DNA of 64,000 bases from Catenuloplanes atrovinosus. Its GTDB lineage: Bacteria > Actinomycetota > Actinomycetes > Mycobacteriales > Micromonosporaceae. Where the stretch lies: positions 2,439,001 through 2,503,000 of the forward strand of contig NZ_JAVDYB010000001.1 in assembly GCF_031458235.1 (NCBI RefSeq), written 5' to 3'. This document shows, one piece after another, positions 1 through 6,872 of the stretch. The notes under the pieces are model-generated. The model was not told the DNA's origin, did no database searches, and was given only the letters and a program-made list of their open reading frames with translations. Position numbers and translations under genes: made by a program. Every line of letters begins with the position of its first letter. Position 1 is the stretch's first letter.

Positions 1-994
1 GCCCCTGCAGGTGCGTGATCATTGCGCTGAAGTAGTTGAGCCGTTGCCAGCCGGTCAGCCCGCGCACGCGCAGCGGCGAGTCCGGGTGCCGGAACAGCAG
101 GCGCAGGCTGCCCGCGGCCCACCGCCGCCGGGTGCGGTAGTACTCGCGCAGGTTCTCCACCTCCAGGCCGTACGCCAGCGGCTCGCGCAGGTACACCGAC
201 CTCCAGCCGCGGGCGTGGATGCGCAGCGAGGTGTGGATGTCCTCGGTGGGCGTGTCCGGCGCGAACCCGTCCGTGGAGTCCAGCGCGGCGCGGCGCAGGA
301 TCGCGGACGTTCCGGTGTAGATCGCGCTGTTGGTGTAGTTCTTGGTCGGCTGGATGCCGCCGTAGAACATGCCCTGCTCGTGCCAGCCGCCGCGCCGGTA
401 CGTGAACGACTCCTGGTTGTAGAAGCTCTGCGGCGACTGCACGAACCCGACCCGCGGATCGTCGAAGTACCCGATGGTCCGCTCGATGAACTCCGGCAGC
501 GGGATGTGGTCCGCGTCCAGCGTGACCACGAACTCCGCGTCCGTGAAGCGCAGCCCGTTGTTGAGGTTGCCGGCCTTGGCACCCTCGTTCGTGGTCCGGG
601 CCACGTAGCGGGCGCCGTGCCGCGCGGCCATCTCGCGCACCTCCGGCCGGTCGCCGTCGTCGAGCACCAGCACGTTCCGCACGCCGCGCACCCGGACCGC
701 GCCGATCACGGTCGGTTCCAGCACCAGCGGCGGCTCGTTCGCGGTCGGGATCAGGATGTCGACGGTGCTGACGACCTCCGGGACGGTACGGGGTTCGGCG
801 CTGGCCGCGCGGCGCAGCGTGAGCATGAAGCACACCGAGGTGAGCACGCCGAACAGCTCGATCAGCCAGGCGACCGGGCCGTACCAGACGGTCCAGTCGA
901 CGACCGCGGTCCGCCACACGGCGAACGCGGCGGCGAGCGCGAGGAACGTCCAGAACAGCGCCGGGAACCAGCGCGGGTCACGGTGGACGATCAC
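1..994 (-). CDS. Cellulose synthase-like GT2 glycosyltransferase (3' end beyond window)
   Basis: Membrane-associated processive-type family 2 glycosyltransferase; 331 codons are visible and the C-terminus lies outside the window. Two N-terminal membrane segments (about residues 10-30 and 43-60) precede the catalytic domain. Catalytic elements in order: first Asp in VLDDGD (110-114), DAD (159-161) and TED (249-251). The acceptor motif reads TRRRW (287-291) where the family normally has QxxRW. The GTG start overlaps the TGA of the upstream GT2 gene by 4 bp, so it is translationally coupled and last of a four-gene operon visible here. The family makes cellulose, curdlan or related beta-glucans at the membrane; the actual polymer cannot be told. 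Family call is secure, substrate is not. Confidence 0.85.
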   Translation of the reverse strand, partial: MIVHRDPRWFPALFWTFLALAAAFAVWRTAVVDWTVWYGPVAWLIELFGVLTSVCFMLTLRRAASAEPRTVPEVVSTVDILIPTANEPPLVLEPTVIGAVRVRGVRNVLVLDDGDRPEVREMAARHGARYVARTTNEGAKAGNLNNGLRFTDAEFVVTLDADHIPLPEFIERTIGYFDDPRVGFVQSPQSFYNQESFTYRRGGWHEQGMFYGGIQPTKNYTNSAIYTGTSAILRRAALDSTDGFAPDTPTEDIHTSLRIHARGWRSVYLREPLAYGLEVENLREYYRTRRRWAAGSLRLLFRHPDSPLRVRGLTGWQRLNYFSAMITHLQG

Positions 995-2073
995 GAAGGG
1001 TCCTCCTCGATCACGGTACGGGCGACCCGGCGCGCCTCCGCGCGCACCGGGTCCAGGAAGCGCGGGCTCAGCCGCAGCACCGCCGGCAGCAGCCGCGCCT
1101 CGGCCAGCGCGCCGTCGGCGTACGGCAGCGCCAGCCCGGCGATCGGCAGCCGCTCGGCGACGGTGACCTCGGCGGCGACCTCGCCGGTGACGCCGATGCG
1201 CAGCACGCCGTCGTGCCCGAGCACCACGGACGGCCGGACCTCGCCCAGCTCGTCCAGCAGGGCCGGGTAGGCCGCGTTCGCCCCGACGTCGCCGAGCGCG
1301 CAGGCCAGCTCCACGTCGTGGCCGGGCCAGCGGCGCAGGAAGTAGCGGTAGTTGACGGCCTCGGTGCGCCGGTTGGCGGCCACGTCACGCACGTGCGGCA
1401 GGTGCACGCCGTAGAAGTCGCGGCCCATGATGATCGGCGTGCCGGCGCGGCTCACCCGGTACGCCCATTCCAGGTCCTCCACGCCGTAGCCGGTGAAGGC
1501 CTCGTCGAAGAACGGCGTGTCCGCCCGGCGCAGCGCGATCAGCGCGGTCCAGGCGAACGCCCACGGGATCACGTGCGGCACGTGCAGGCGCGGGTCCTCG
1601 TCGACGACCTCCCGCGCCTGCAACTCGTCGAGCGTCCTGCGGTAGTGCGCGTAGGGCCGGGCGTCGACCGCGGCCACGTCGCCGGTGTTGTTGTCGTAGC
1701 CGAGCAGCTGACCGGCCACGCAGACGCGCTGCCCGTACCCGAAATGGCGCTGGTAGAGGGTTTCCAGCGCGCGCGACGGCAGCGCCATGTCCACGTCCAT
1801 CAGCACCAGGACCTCGCCGGTGGCCTGCCGCAGCGCCAGGTTGCGGGCCTCGCCGACCCGCCACGGCGCGGCGGAGAGCACGGACACGATCGGCAGCCGC
1901 CCGGTGAACTCGCGGCAGATGCCCACGTACTCGTCCGTGTACTCCATCGCGCCGATCACGACCTGCGGCGTGAGCGTCTGGCCGGCCAGCGACTCCAGCG
2001 CCAGCCGCAGGTTGTCCGGCCGGTTCCGGTACGGGATCACCACGCTGATCCGGGGCTCAGGCAACGTGCTCAC
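991..2073 (-). CDS. GT2 family glycosyltransferase (soluble)
   Basis: A 360-residue GT-A fold glycosyltransferase. It opens with the family 2 core VVIPYRNRPDNL, has a DVD metal/nucleotide-sugar motif in LVLMDVDMALP near residue 95, and a catalytic-base type motif GYGVEDLEW near residue 200. No membrane segment is seen, so it should act at the cytoplasmic face. The GTG start lies inside the end of the dehydrogenase gene (17-bp overlap) and its stop overlaps the start of the cellulose synthase-like gene, which places it in the middle of a polycistronic sugar-metabolism operon. The donor and acceptor sugars are unknown. Confidence 0.85.
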   Translation of the reverse strand: MSTLPEPRISVVIPYRNRPDNLRLALESLAGQTLTPQVVIGAMEYTDEYVGICREFTGRLPIVSVLSAAPWRVGEARNLALRQATGEVLVLMDVDMALPSRALETLYQRHFGYGQRVCVAGQLLGYDNNTGDVAAVDARPYAHYRRTLDELQAREVVDEDPRLHVPHVIPWAFAWTALIALRRADTPFFDEAFTGYGVEDLEWAYRVSRAGTPIIMGRDFYGVHLPHVRDVAANRRTEAVNYRYFLRRWPGHDVELACALGDVGANAAYPALLDELGEVRPSVVLGHDGVLRIGVTGEVAAEVTVAERLPIAGLALPYADGALAEARLLPAVLRLSPRFLDPVRAEARRVARTVIEEDPS

Positions 2074-3094
2074 CCGGCATCAGCAGCACCTTGCAGCTCG
2101 CCTCCGGCGCGGGGCCGAGCCGGCGGGCGTCGAGGTCGCAGCCGAGCGCGGCGAACCCCTTGCGGTAGTCGGCCAGCGGCACCGTGTGGCTGATCAGCCG
2201 CTCGGCCGGCACCCGGCCGGACGCGATCAGGTGAAAAGCCTCCTCGAACGAGCCGTGCAACGAGTCGATCGAGCCGACGACGGTCAGGCTGCGGTCGCCG
2301 ATCAGCATGGTGTCGATCGACGCGATCCGCTCCTTCAGCCCGATCGACATGAACGTGCCGCCGGGCGCCATCCGCGGCAGCAGTTCCTCCAGCAGGTGCG
2401 AGGTGGTGTCGACCACGATGTCGAGCTCCTCGTCACCGCGCAGGTGCGGGATCGCGCGGCTGCCGGCCGGGAGCCGGCTGCGGGCGAAATCCAGCCGTGC
2501 GGGGGAGCGCTCGACCACGGTCGGGGTGAGGCCCCTCAGCGACAGCATCCAGGCGTAGAGCAGGCCGAGCGGGCCCGCGCCGATCACGTACGTGTTCATC
2601 GCCAGCGACGCCGGCTGGATGCGGCGCACGCCGGTGACGACGCAGCTGAGCGGCTCGGTCAGCGCGGCCGCGCGCAGCGGCACCCGGTCCGGCACCCGGT
2701 GCGTGAACGCGGACGTGGTCCGGTACCGGCCGGCGAACGCGCCGTCGTAGCTGACGCCGCTCTCCGTGCCGTGCTTGCGCTCGCAGTGGTTGATCCGGTT
2801 GGTCCGGCACATCCGGCACCGCCCGCAGTACGGCGTCGGGTTGATCACGACGCGGTCGCCCGGCGCGACCGTGCCGACCCCGGCGCCGACCTCCGCGACC
2901 ACGCCGGCCGCCTCGTGCCCGAGCGTGACGCCCGGCACCGCCACCGGGTACGCACCGGAGGCGATGCCCAGGTCGGTGCCGCAGACGCCGCAGTAGGCGA
3001 TGTCGACCACCACGTCGTCGTCGCCGGTCACGTGCAGGTCGGGCCGGTCGGCGAGGTCGAGCTCCCACGGCCCGGTGAAGGTGAGCGCTTTCAT
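2057..3094 (-). CDS. Zinc-dependent medium-chain alcohol/sugar dehydrogenase
   Basis: A 345-residue MDR-family oxidoreductase. The catalytic zinc site is visible as CGVCGTD (about 37-43) and GHEAAG (about 60-65). The structural zinc site is the four-cysteine cluster CGRCRMCRTNRINHC (about 91-105), and the Rossmann motif is GAGPLGLL. Threonine dehydrogenase and sorbitol/polyol dehydrogenases share this layout; the substrate may be a cyclitol or sugar alcohol given the adjoining aminotransferase and glycosyltransferases (inference). The ATG overlaps the aminotransferase stop by 4 bp. The open frame extends far upstream, but that part is antisense-type shadow of the aminotransferase; MKALTF is the natural family start. 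Confidence 0.88.
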   Translation of the reverse strand: MKALTFTGPWELDLADRPDLHVTGDDDVVVDIAYCGVCGTDLGIASGAYPVAVPGVTLGHEAAGVVAEVGAGVGTVAPGDRVVINPTPYCGRCRMCRTNRINHCERKHGTESGVSYDGAFAGRYRTTSAFTHRVPDRVPLRAAALTEPLSCVVTGVRRIQPASLAMNTYVIGAGPLGLLYAWMLSLRGLTPTVVERSPARLDFARSRLPAGSRAIPHLRGDEELDIVVDTTSHLLEELLPRMAPGGTFMSIGLKERIASIDTMLIGDRSLTVVGSIDSLHGSFEEAFHLIASGRVPAERLISHTVPLADYRKGFAALGCDLDARRLGPAPEASCKVLLMPGEHVA

Positions 3095-4320
3095 CGGCCG
3101 GCCTCCTGGCGGGTGAACGTGTGCAGGGCCGCGCGGAGCCGGGCCAGCAGCTCGCCGACCTGCTCGGGCGTGATGATCAGGGGCGGGCGGACCTTGACGG
3201 CGCGGCCGAACCCGTACCGGCTGCCGCGCATGATCAGCCCGTGGTGCTTGGCGATCGGCAGGAACCGGCGCACCGCGTCCGCGTCCGGCAGGTCGAACGC
3301 CTGCATCAGCCCGACGCCGCGCGGCCCGGACACGGCGGCGAAGTCGCGGTCGAGCGCGCGCAGCCCGTCCAGCAGCGGCCCGGACACCGCGGTCACGTTC
3401 TCCAGCACGCCGTGCTCGCGGATGTAGCGCACCGTCTCCGCCAGCGCGGTCAGCGACAGCGGGTTCGCGCCGGCCGTGCTGGAGTGCTCCCACGGCTCCA
3501 GCACGTCCAGGTCCTCGCGCATCAGCACGCCCGCGACCGGGATGCCGACGCCGCCCGCGCCCTTGGCGAACGTGATGATGTCCGGCCGCAGGTCGCGCGC
3601 GACGCCGGTGGAGGCGAAGAACGTGCCGGTTCGCCCGAACCCGGTCTGCACCTCGTCCGCGATGATCAGGATGCCGAGGTCGTCGCAGACCCGGCGCAGC
3701 TCGCGGAAATAGCCGTCCGGCGGCACCAGGTTGCCGCCGTTGCCGAGCACCGGCTCGATGATCAGCGCGGCGACCCGGCCGCTGGACGCGTACTCCGCGA
3801 AGTCCGCGACCCGGGTGGCGCAGAGCATGCCGCACCGGTCCGGCGTCTGCCCGAAGAAGCAGTCGCCGCAGTCCGGCGCCGGGATCTTGACCGAGCCGGG
3901 GAACGGCAGCGTGAACGACCGGTGCCGGAAGGCGTTGCCGGAGATGCCGGTCGCGGCCACGGACTGGCCGTGGTGGGACAGGAACAGCGAGAAGACGTCG
4001 GTGTTCCCGGTGGCCTTCTGGGCGATCCGGATCGCCGCCTCGTTCGCGGTGGAGCCGGTGATGTCCCGGAACCAGAACGCGCCGATGTGTGGCGGAAGAT
4101 ATTCGCGCATCGATTCAAATATGCGCGCCGAGGCGTCCCGGGTGTGATCGGAGGTCAGATGCGCGAGGCGGTCCAATTGGCGGTGCAGCGCGTCGACGAC
4201 CTCCTTGGCGGAATAGCCGAGCGACACGTTGAACGTGCCGGACGCGCAGTCGATGTACTGCTCGTCGTGTGCGGTCAGATAGATTCCGTTTCCGGTGTAC
4301 TCGGTGAGCATCGAGTTCAA
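3091..4320 (-). CDS. Class III PLP-dependent aminotransferase
   Basis: A 409-residue class III (ornithine/GABA-type) aminotransferase. Landmarks: TGSTANEAAIR cofactor phosphate region, DEVQTGFGRTG containing the PLP-ring Asp, and Schiff-base Lys in FAKGAGGVGIP. A Cys-rich stretch (DCGDC, then CGMLC) around 150-170 matches the extra loop of several members. TTG at 4320 is taken as the start because GAGGGGG sits 7 nt upstream; the ATG three codons later is 16 nt from it. First gene of the minus-strand operon with a dehydrogenase and two glycosyltransferases. Dehydrogenase plus aminotransferase would turn a hydroxyl into an amine on a sugar or cyclitol (inference). Confidence 0.9.
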   Translation of the reverse strand: MNSMLTEYTGNGIYLTAHDEQYIDCASGTFNVSLGYSAKEVVDALHRQLDRLAHLTSDHTRDASARIFESMREYLPPHIGAFWFRDITGSTANEAAIRIAQKATGNTDVFSLFLSHHGQSVAATGISGNAFRHRSFTLPFPGSVKIPAPDCGDCFFGQTPDRCGMLCATRVADFAEYASSGRVAALIIEPVLGNGGNLVPPDGYFRELRRVCDDLGILIIADEVQTGFGRTGTFFASTGVARDLRPDIITFAKGAGGVGIPVAGVLMREDLDVLEPWEHSSTAGANPLSLTALAETVRYIREHGVLENVTAVSGPLLDGLRALDRDFAAVSGPRGVGLMQAFDLPDADAVRRFLPIAKHHGLIMRGSRYGFGRAVKVRPPLIITPEQVGELLARLRAALHTFTRQEAGR

Positions 4321-4793
4321 CGGACGGCCCCCTCTTTCTGCATTCGGGCAGGATTCACCGGCGGTTTACCGCTGGTGAGGGATCGGAGTCTGGGCAGCGC
4401 GGATGCGGCGTTCACCCCCCTTGGGAACGCTTCCACGGCATCGCGCCGAATTCCGTACCGAAATCCGTGGCGATGCGCCAACAGTGCCCGGCGCGCATTC
4501 GCCTGACAAGACCGAACCGATCCCCATCGACCTTATTGAATAGGCGAGGCCATCGACCAGTGCCGACAATGATGGATACATCGGTGTGCGCTGCGTCACT
4601 GCGTAATGCGTGCCCGGTGACGACATTTCCGGCCGGGTGCGGGAATGGGTCGGTGTCGTTACCGCGATCGTCGGAATGGGGGCATATCGCGGAGGTCATC
4701 ACCGCACCGATTTATTGACAGCGATCAAGTCCGATGCGATGGTACGGCTCGGCGGCCCACCCCCGAGCCGCCGCTGTCGCGGAAGGAATCCCC
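4321..4793. other. Divergent intergenic region, no gene seen
   Basis: 473 bp between two divergent genes. It is less GC-rich than its surroundings and must hold the promoters of the aminotransferase operon (leftward) and of the secreted protease (rightward). Short open frames on both strands lack ribosome binding sites and recognisable products. I could not assign -35/-10 boxes with confidence. Confidence 0.5.
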
Positions 4794-5627
4794 ATGCAGC
4801 TTCGACGGGCCCTCGCGCTCGGCGCCGCCGCGGTCGCCGCCGCCGTCCTGATCGGACCGGCGCCGGCGCAGGCCGCGCCGCCGGCGCCACCGCTGGCCGC
4901 CACCACGCTCGCCTCGACGATCGAGCTCAGCAACTGCTCGGCGTCGCTGGTGCGCTACCCCACCTCGGCCGCCGGCGACCGCGCGATGATGCTCACCAAC
5001 GGCCACTGCTACGAGGGCGGGTTCATCAACGCCGGCACCGTGCTGCGCAACGTCTCCAGCACCCGGCAGGGCACCCTGCTGAACGCCGACGGCGGCGCCC
5101 TCGGCCGGGTCCGCGCCGACCAGGTGCTCTACGCCACGATGACCGGCACGGACGTCGCGCTCTACCGGCTGAACACCACGTTCGCGGCGCTGCAGACCCG
5201 GTACGGCGCCACGCCGCTGACGCTGTCGTCCGGCCGCGCGTCCGCGGGCACGTCGATGTCGATCCCGTCCGGCTACTGGAAGCGCGTCTGGACCTGCTCG
5301 GTCGACGGATTCGTGCCCACGCTGCGCGAGGACCAGTGGACCTGGCGTGACTCGATCCGCTACAGCACCGGCTGCGACGTCATCGGCGGCACGTCCGGCT
5401 CGCCGATCGTGAGCGCGGTCACCGGCCAGGTGATCGGCGTCAACAACACGCTCAACGAGTCCGGCGGCCGGTGCACGCTCAACAACCCGTGCGAGGTGGC
5501 GGCGAACGGCACGGTCACGGTGCTGCCCGGGCGCGGGTACGGCCAGCAGACGTACTGGTTCACCACCTGCCTGACCTCCTCGCGCACCATCGACCTGACC
5601 ATCTCCGGCTGCCTGCTGCCGCGCTGA
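4794..5627 (+). CDS. Secreted trypsin-like serine protease
   Basis: A 277-residue extracellular S1-family protease. A Sec signal peptide (charged MQLRR, hydrophobic Ala/Val core, AQA-A cleavage region near residue 25) precedes the mature chain. The triad is visible as His in LTNGHC, Asp in TGTDVALYRL and Ser in GGTSGSPIV, in that order. Several Cys residues could form disulfides. ATG at 4794 is chosen because GGAAGGAA lies 5-6 nt upstream and it starts directly at the signal peptide; an in-frame ATG at 4734 would put 20 extra residues before it. Stands alone, followed by a strong hairpin. Confidence 0.9.
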   Translation: MQLRRALALGAAAVAAAVLIGPAPAQAAPPAPPLAATTLASTIELSNCSASLVRYPTSAAGDRAMMLTNGHCYEGGFINAGTVLRNVSSTRQGTLLNADGGALGRVRADQVLYATMTGTDVALYRLNTTFAALQTRYGATPLTLSSGRASAGTSMSIPSGYWKRVWTCSVDGFVPTLREDQWTWRDSIRYSTGCDVIGGTSGSPIVSAVTGQVIGVNNTLNESGGRCTLNNPCEVAANGTVTVLPGRGYGQQTYWFTTCLTSSRTIDLTISGCLLPR

Positions 5628-5634
5628 TCCGTGC

Positions 5635-5660
5635 CGGGGGCCGGCTCGTCCCGGCCCCCG
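5635..5660 (+). terminator. Terminator hairpin after protease gene
   Basis: Perfect 10-bp stem (CGGGGGCCGG with CCGGCCCCCG) around a 6-nt loop, starting 8 bp after the protease stop. No T-tract follows, which is common for actinomycete terminators. Confidence 0.7.
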
Positions 5661-5689
5661 CCGCGGCCCGGCCGTGATATCGTCGTGGC

Positions 5690-5857
5690 GTTGCAGTTTT
5701 GATTTCCGTAGACGTTGTGTTGCGTGGATTACAGCGCCTGCCGGTCATGCTGACCTGGCCGGGCGCTTTTTTCATATTCGTCTTTTCCGGCGATCAGACG
5801 CGGCAACGTGAGGGTCCGCACGGTGCGGCCCTCTCACGGTTTCGCGAAGGAGAAGAC
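5690..5857 (+). promoter_or_regulatory. Long structured 5' leader of the cold-shock gene
   Basis: Between the preceding terminator and the cold-shock ATG lies a T-rich segment (TTGCAGTTTTGATTTCC at 5691-5707), then a two-tier hairpin and a T6 run, then a GAAGGAGAA ribosome binding site. The layout looks like a long untranslated leader of the kind cold-shock genes use for temperature-responsive translation. The transcription start is not known, so the leader length is inference. Confidence 0.5.
5733..5772 (+). terminator. Hairpin plus T6 tract inside cold-shock leader (attenuator candidate)
   Basis: Outer stem AGCGCC (5733-5738) with GGCGCT (5762-5767), inner stem GGTCA/TGACC, then six T residues at 5767-5772. 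This is the best textbook intrinsic terminator in the window, yet it lies upstream of the coding start of the cold-shock gene. It may be an attenuator or part of a thermosensor. Confidence 0.5.
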
Positions 5858-6061
5858 ATGGCCACCGGCACCGTCAAGTGGTTCAACGCCGACAAGGGCT
5901 TCGGCTTCATCGTCCAGGACGAGGGCGGCGCGGACGTGTTCGCCCACTTCTCGGCGATCGCCACCAGCGGCTACCGCAGCCTCGAGGAGAACCAGCGGGT
6001 CGAGTTCGAGATCACGCAGGGCCAGAAGGGGCCGCAGGCGGCCAACATCCGCCCGCTCTGA
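5858..6061 (+). CDS. cspA: Cold-shock protein, CspA family
   Basis: A 67-residue single cold-shock domain, the usual family length, that binds single-stranded RNA/DNA and melts RNA structure. RNP1 is KGFGFI and RNP2 is VFAHF; the start [10 protein letters not shown] is typical of actinobacterial members. The ribosome binding site is GAAGGAGAAGAC. Monocistronic, with a long leader carrying a hairpin plus T-tract upstream and a strong bidirectional terminator downstream. Function call is firm; whether it is cold-induced cannot be read from sequence. Confidence 0.95.
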   Translation: MATGTVKWFNADKGFGFIVQDEGGADVFAHFSAIATSGYRSLEENQRVEFEITQGQKGPQAANIRPL

Positions 6062-6119
6062 CGTCGTCCGGGCGGCGGCGCGACCGGTTCGGCGCGCCAC
6101 CACCGCACGCGATCTGACC

Positions 6120-6166
6120 GGCCGCGGGGGTGCGGGTTCGTCCGTACCCCCGCGGCCGCTGCTTTT
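6120..6166. terminator. Bidirectional terminator between cspA and DoxX gene
   Basis: Perfect 12-bp stem (6120-6131 with 6146-6157) and 14-nt loop, followed by TTTT at 6163-6166 on the plus strand. It separates two convergent genes and ends right at the DoxX stop. Confidence 0.75.
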
Positions 6167-6167
6167 C

Positions 6168-6602
6168 TCAGGCCGTCGCCGGCTCCGCCGTGCGGCGGCG
6201 CACCATCGGCGTGAGCAGTGCGTCCACGCTGAACCGGCCAGCGCCGACCGCGGCGATCATCAGCGCGCCCACGCCGAGTGCCAGCACCAGCTCCGCGCCG
6301 CCGTCGGCGACGAACATCCCCTTGCCGGCGTGCACGAAGACGTACGCGCCCAGCATGTTGAGCGCGAGCAGCACGCCGAAGACCGGCGTGAGCAGGCCGA
6401 GGATCAGCGCGGCGCCGCCGCCGACCTCGAGCAGCGCGGCGAACCAGGCGGCCGCCGTGGGCAGCGGGATGCCGACGCTGCCGAAGAATCCGGCGGTGCC
6501 GTCCACGCCGTTCGTGACCAGCTTCTGCCAGCCGTGCGCGATGAAGACCGCGCCGATGCCGATGCGGGCGAGCAGGATCGCGAGGTCGCGGGCCAGGGTC
6601 AT
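6168..6602 (-). CDS. DoxX family membrane protein
   Basis: A 144-residue four-helix membrane protein of the DoxX/SURF4-like family. The N-terminal pattern LARIGIGAVFIAHGWQKL is characteristic, and helices follow around 45-65, 70-92 and 100-120. Members are linked to thiol/redox homeostasis, but the biochemical role is not settled. ATG at 6602 (GGGAG 6 nt upstream) is preferred; upstream in-frame ATGs would add a charged, non-membrane extension. Single gene facing cspA. Confidence 0.82.
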   Translation of the reverse strand: MTLARDLAILLARIGIGAVFIAHGWQKLVTNGVDGTAGFFGSVGIPLPTAAAWFAALLEVGGGAALILGLLTPVFGVLLALNMLGAYVFVHAGKGMFVADGGAELVLALGVGALMIAAVGAGRFSVDALLTPMVRRRTAEPATA

Positions 6603-6790
6603 CGAGGGCTCCCATCCTGGTTGAGACTTCAACATCTTGTCCGGCGAGATATTACCGGTATCGATGTCCGGAGGCTCGCAAACGTGATGTTTGCCGTTTC
6701 GGGGAACCACACGCCGCACACCCGTTCCAGGGCACAAAAAAGGGAGAAAGGGAAAAACCCTTCCTCCGCCACCTCCAACGTATATCAGAC

Positions 6791-6815
6791 CCCCGGTCTT
6801 GCCGCAAGACCCGGG
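6791..6815. promoter_or_regulatory. Rifamycin-associated element (RAE)-like palindrome
   Basis: Near-perfect 25-bp inverted repeat, 12-bp arms with one mismatch around a single C; core TCTTGCCGCAAGA. It lies 57 bp upstream of the helR start. RAEs upstream of rifamycin-inactivation genes and helR in actinomycetes are described as inverted repeats with a CTTGC-GCAAG-type core. I match it from memory of that core, not by alignment. Confidence 0.6.
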
Positions 6816-6872
6816 TGGTGCCGCAAAATCGCTGGTCGACGGCCAGATACGTGGCCACTTGGGGGGAATTGC

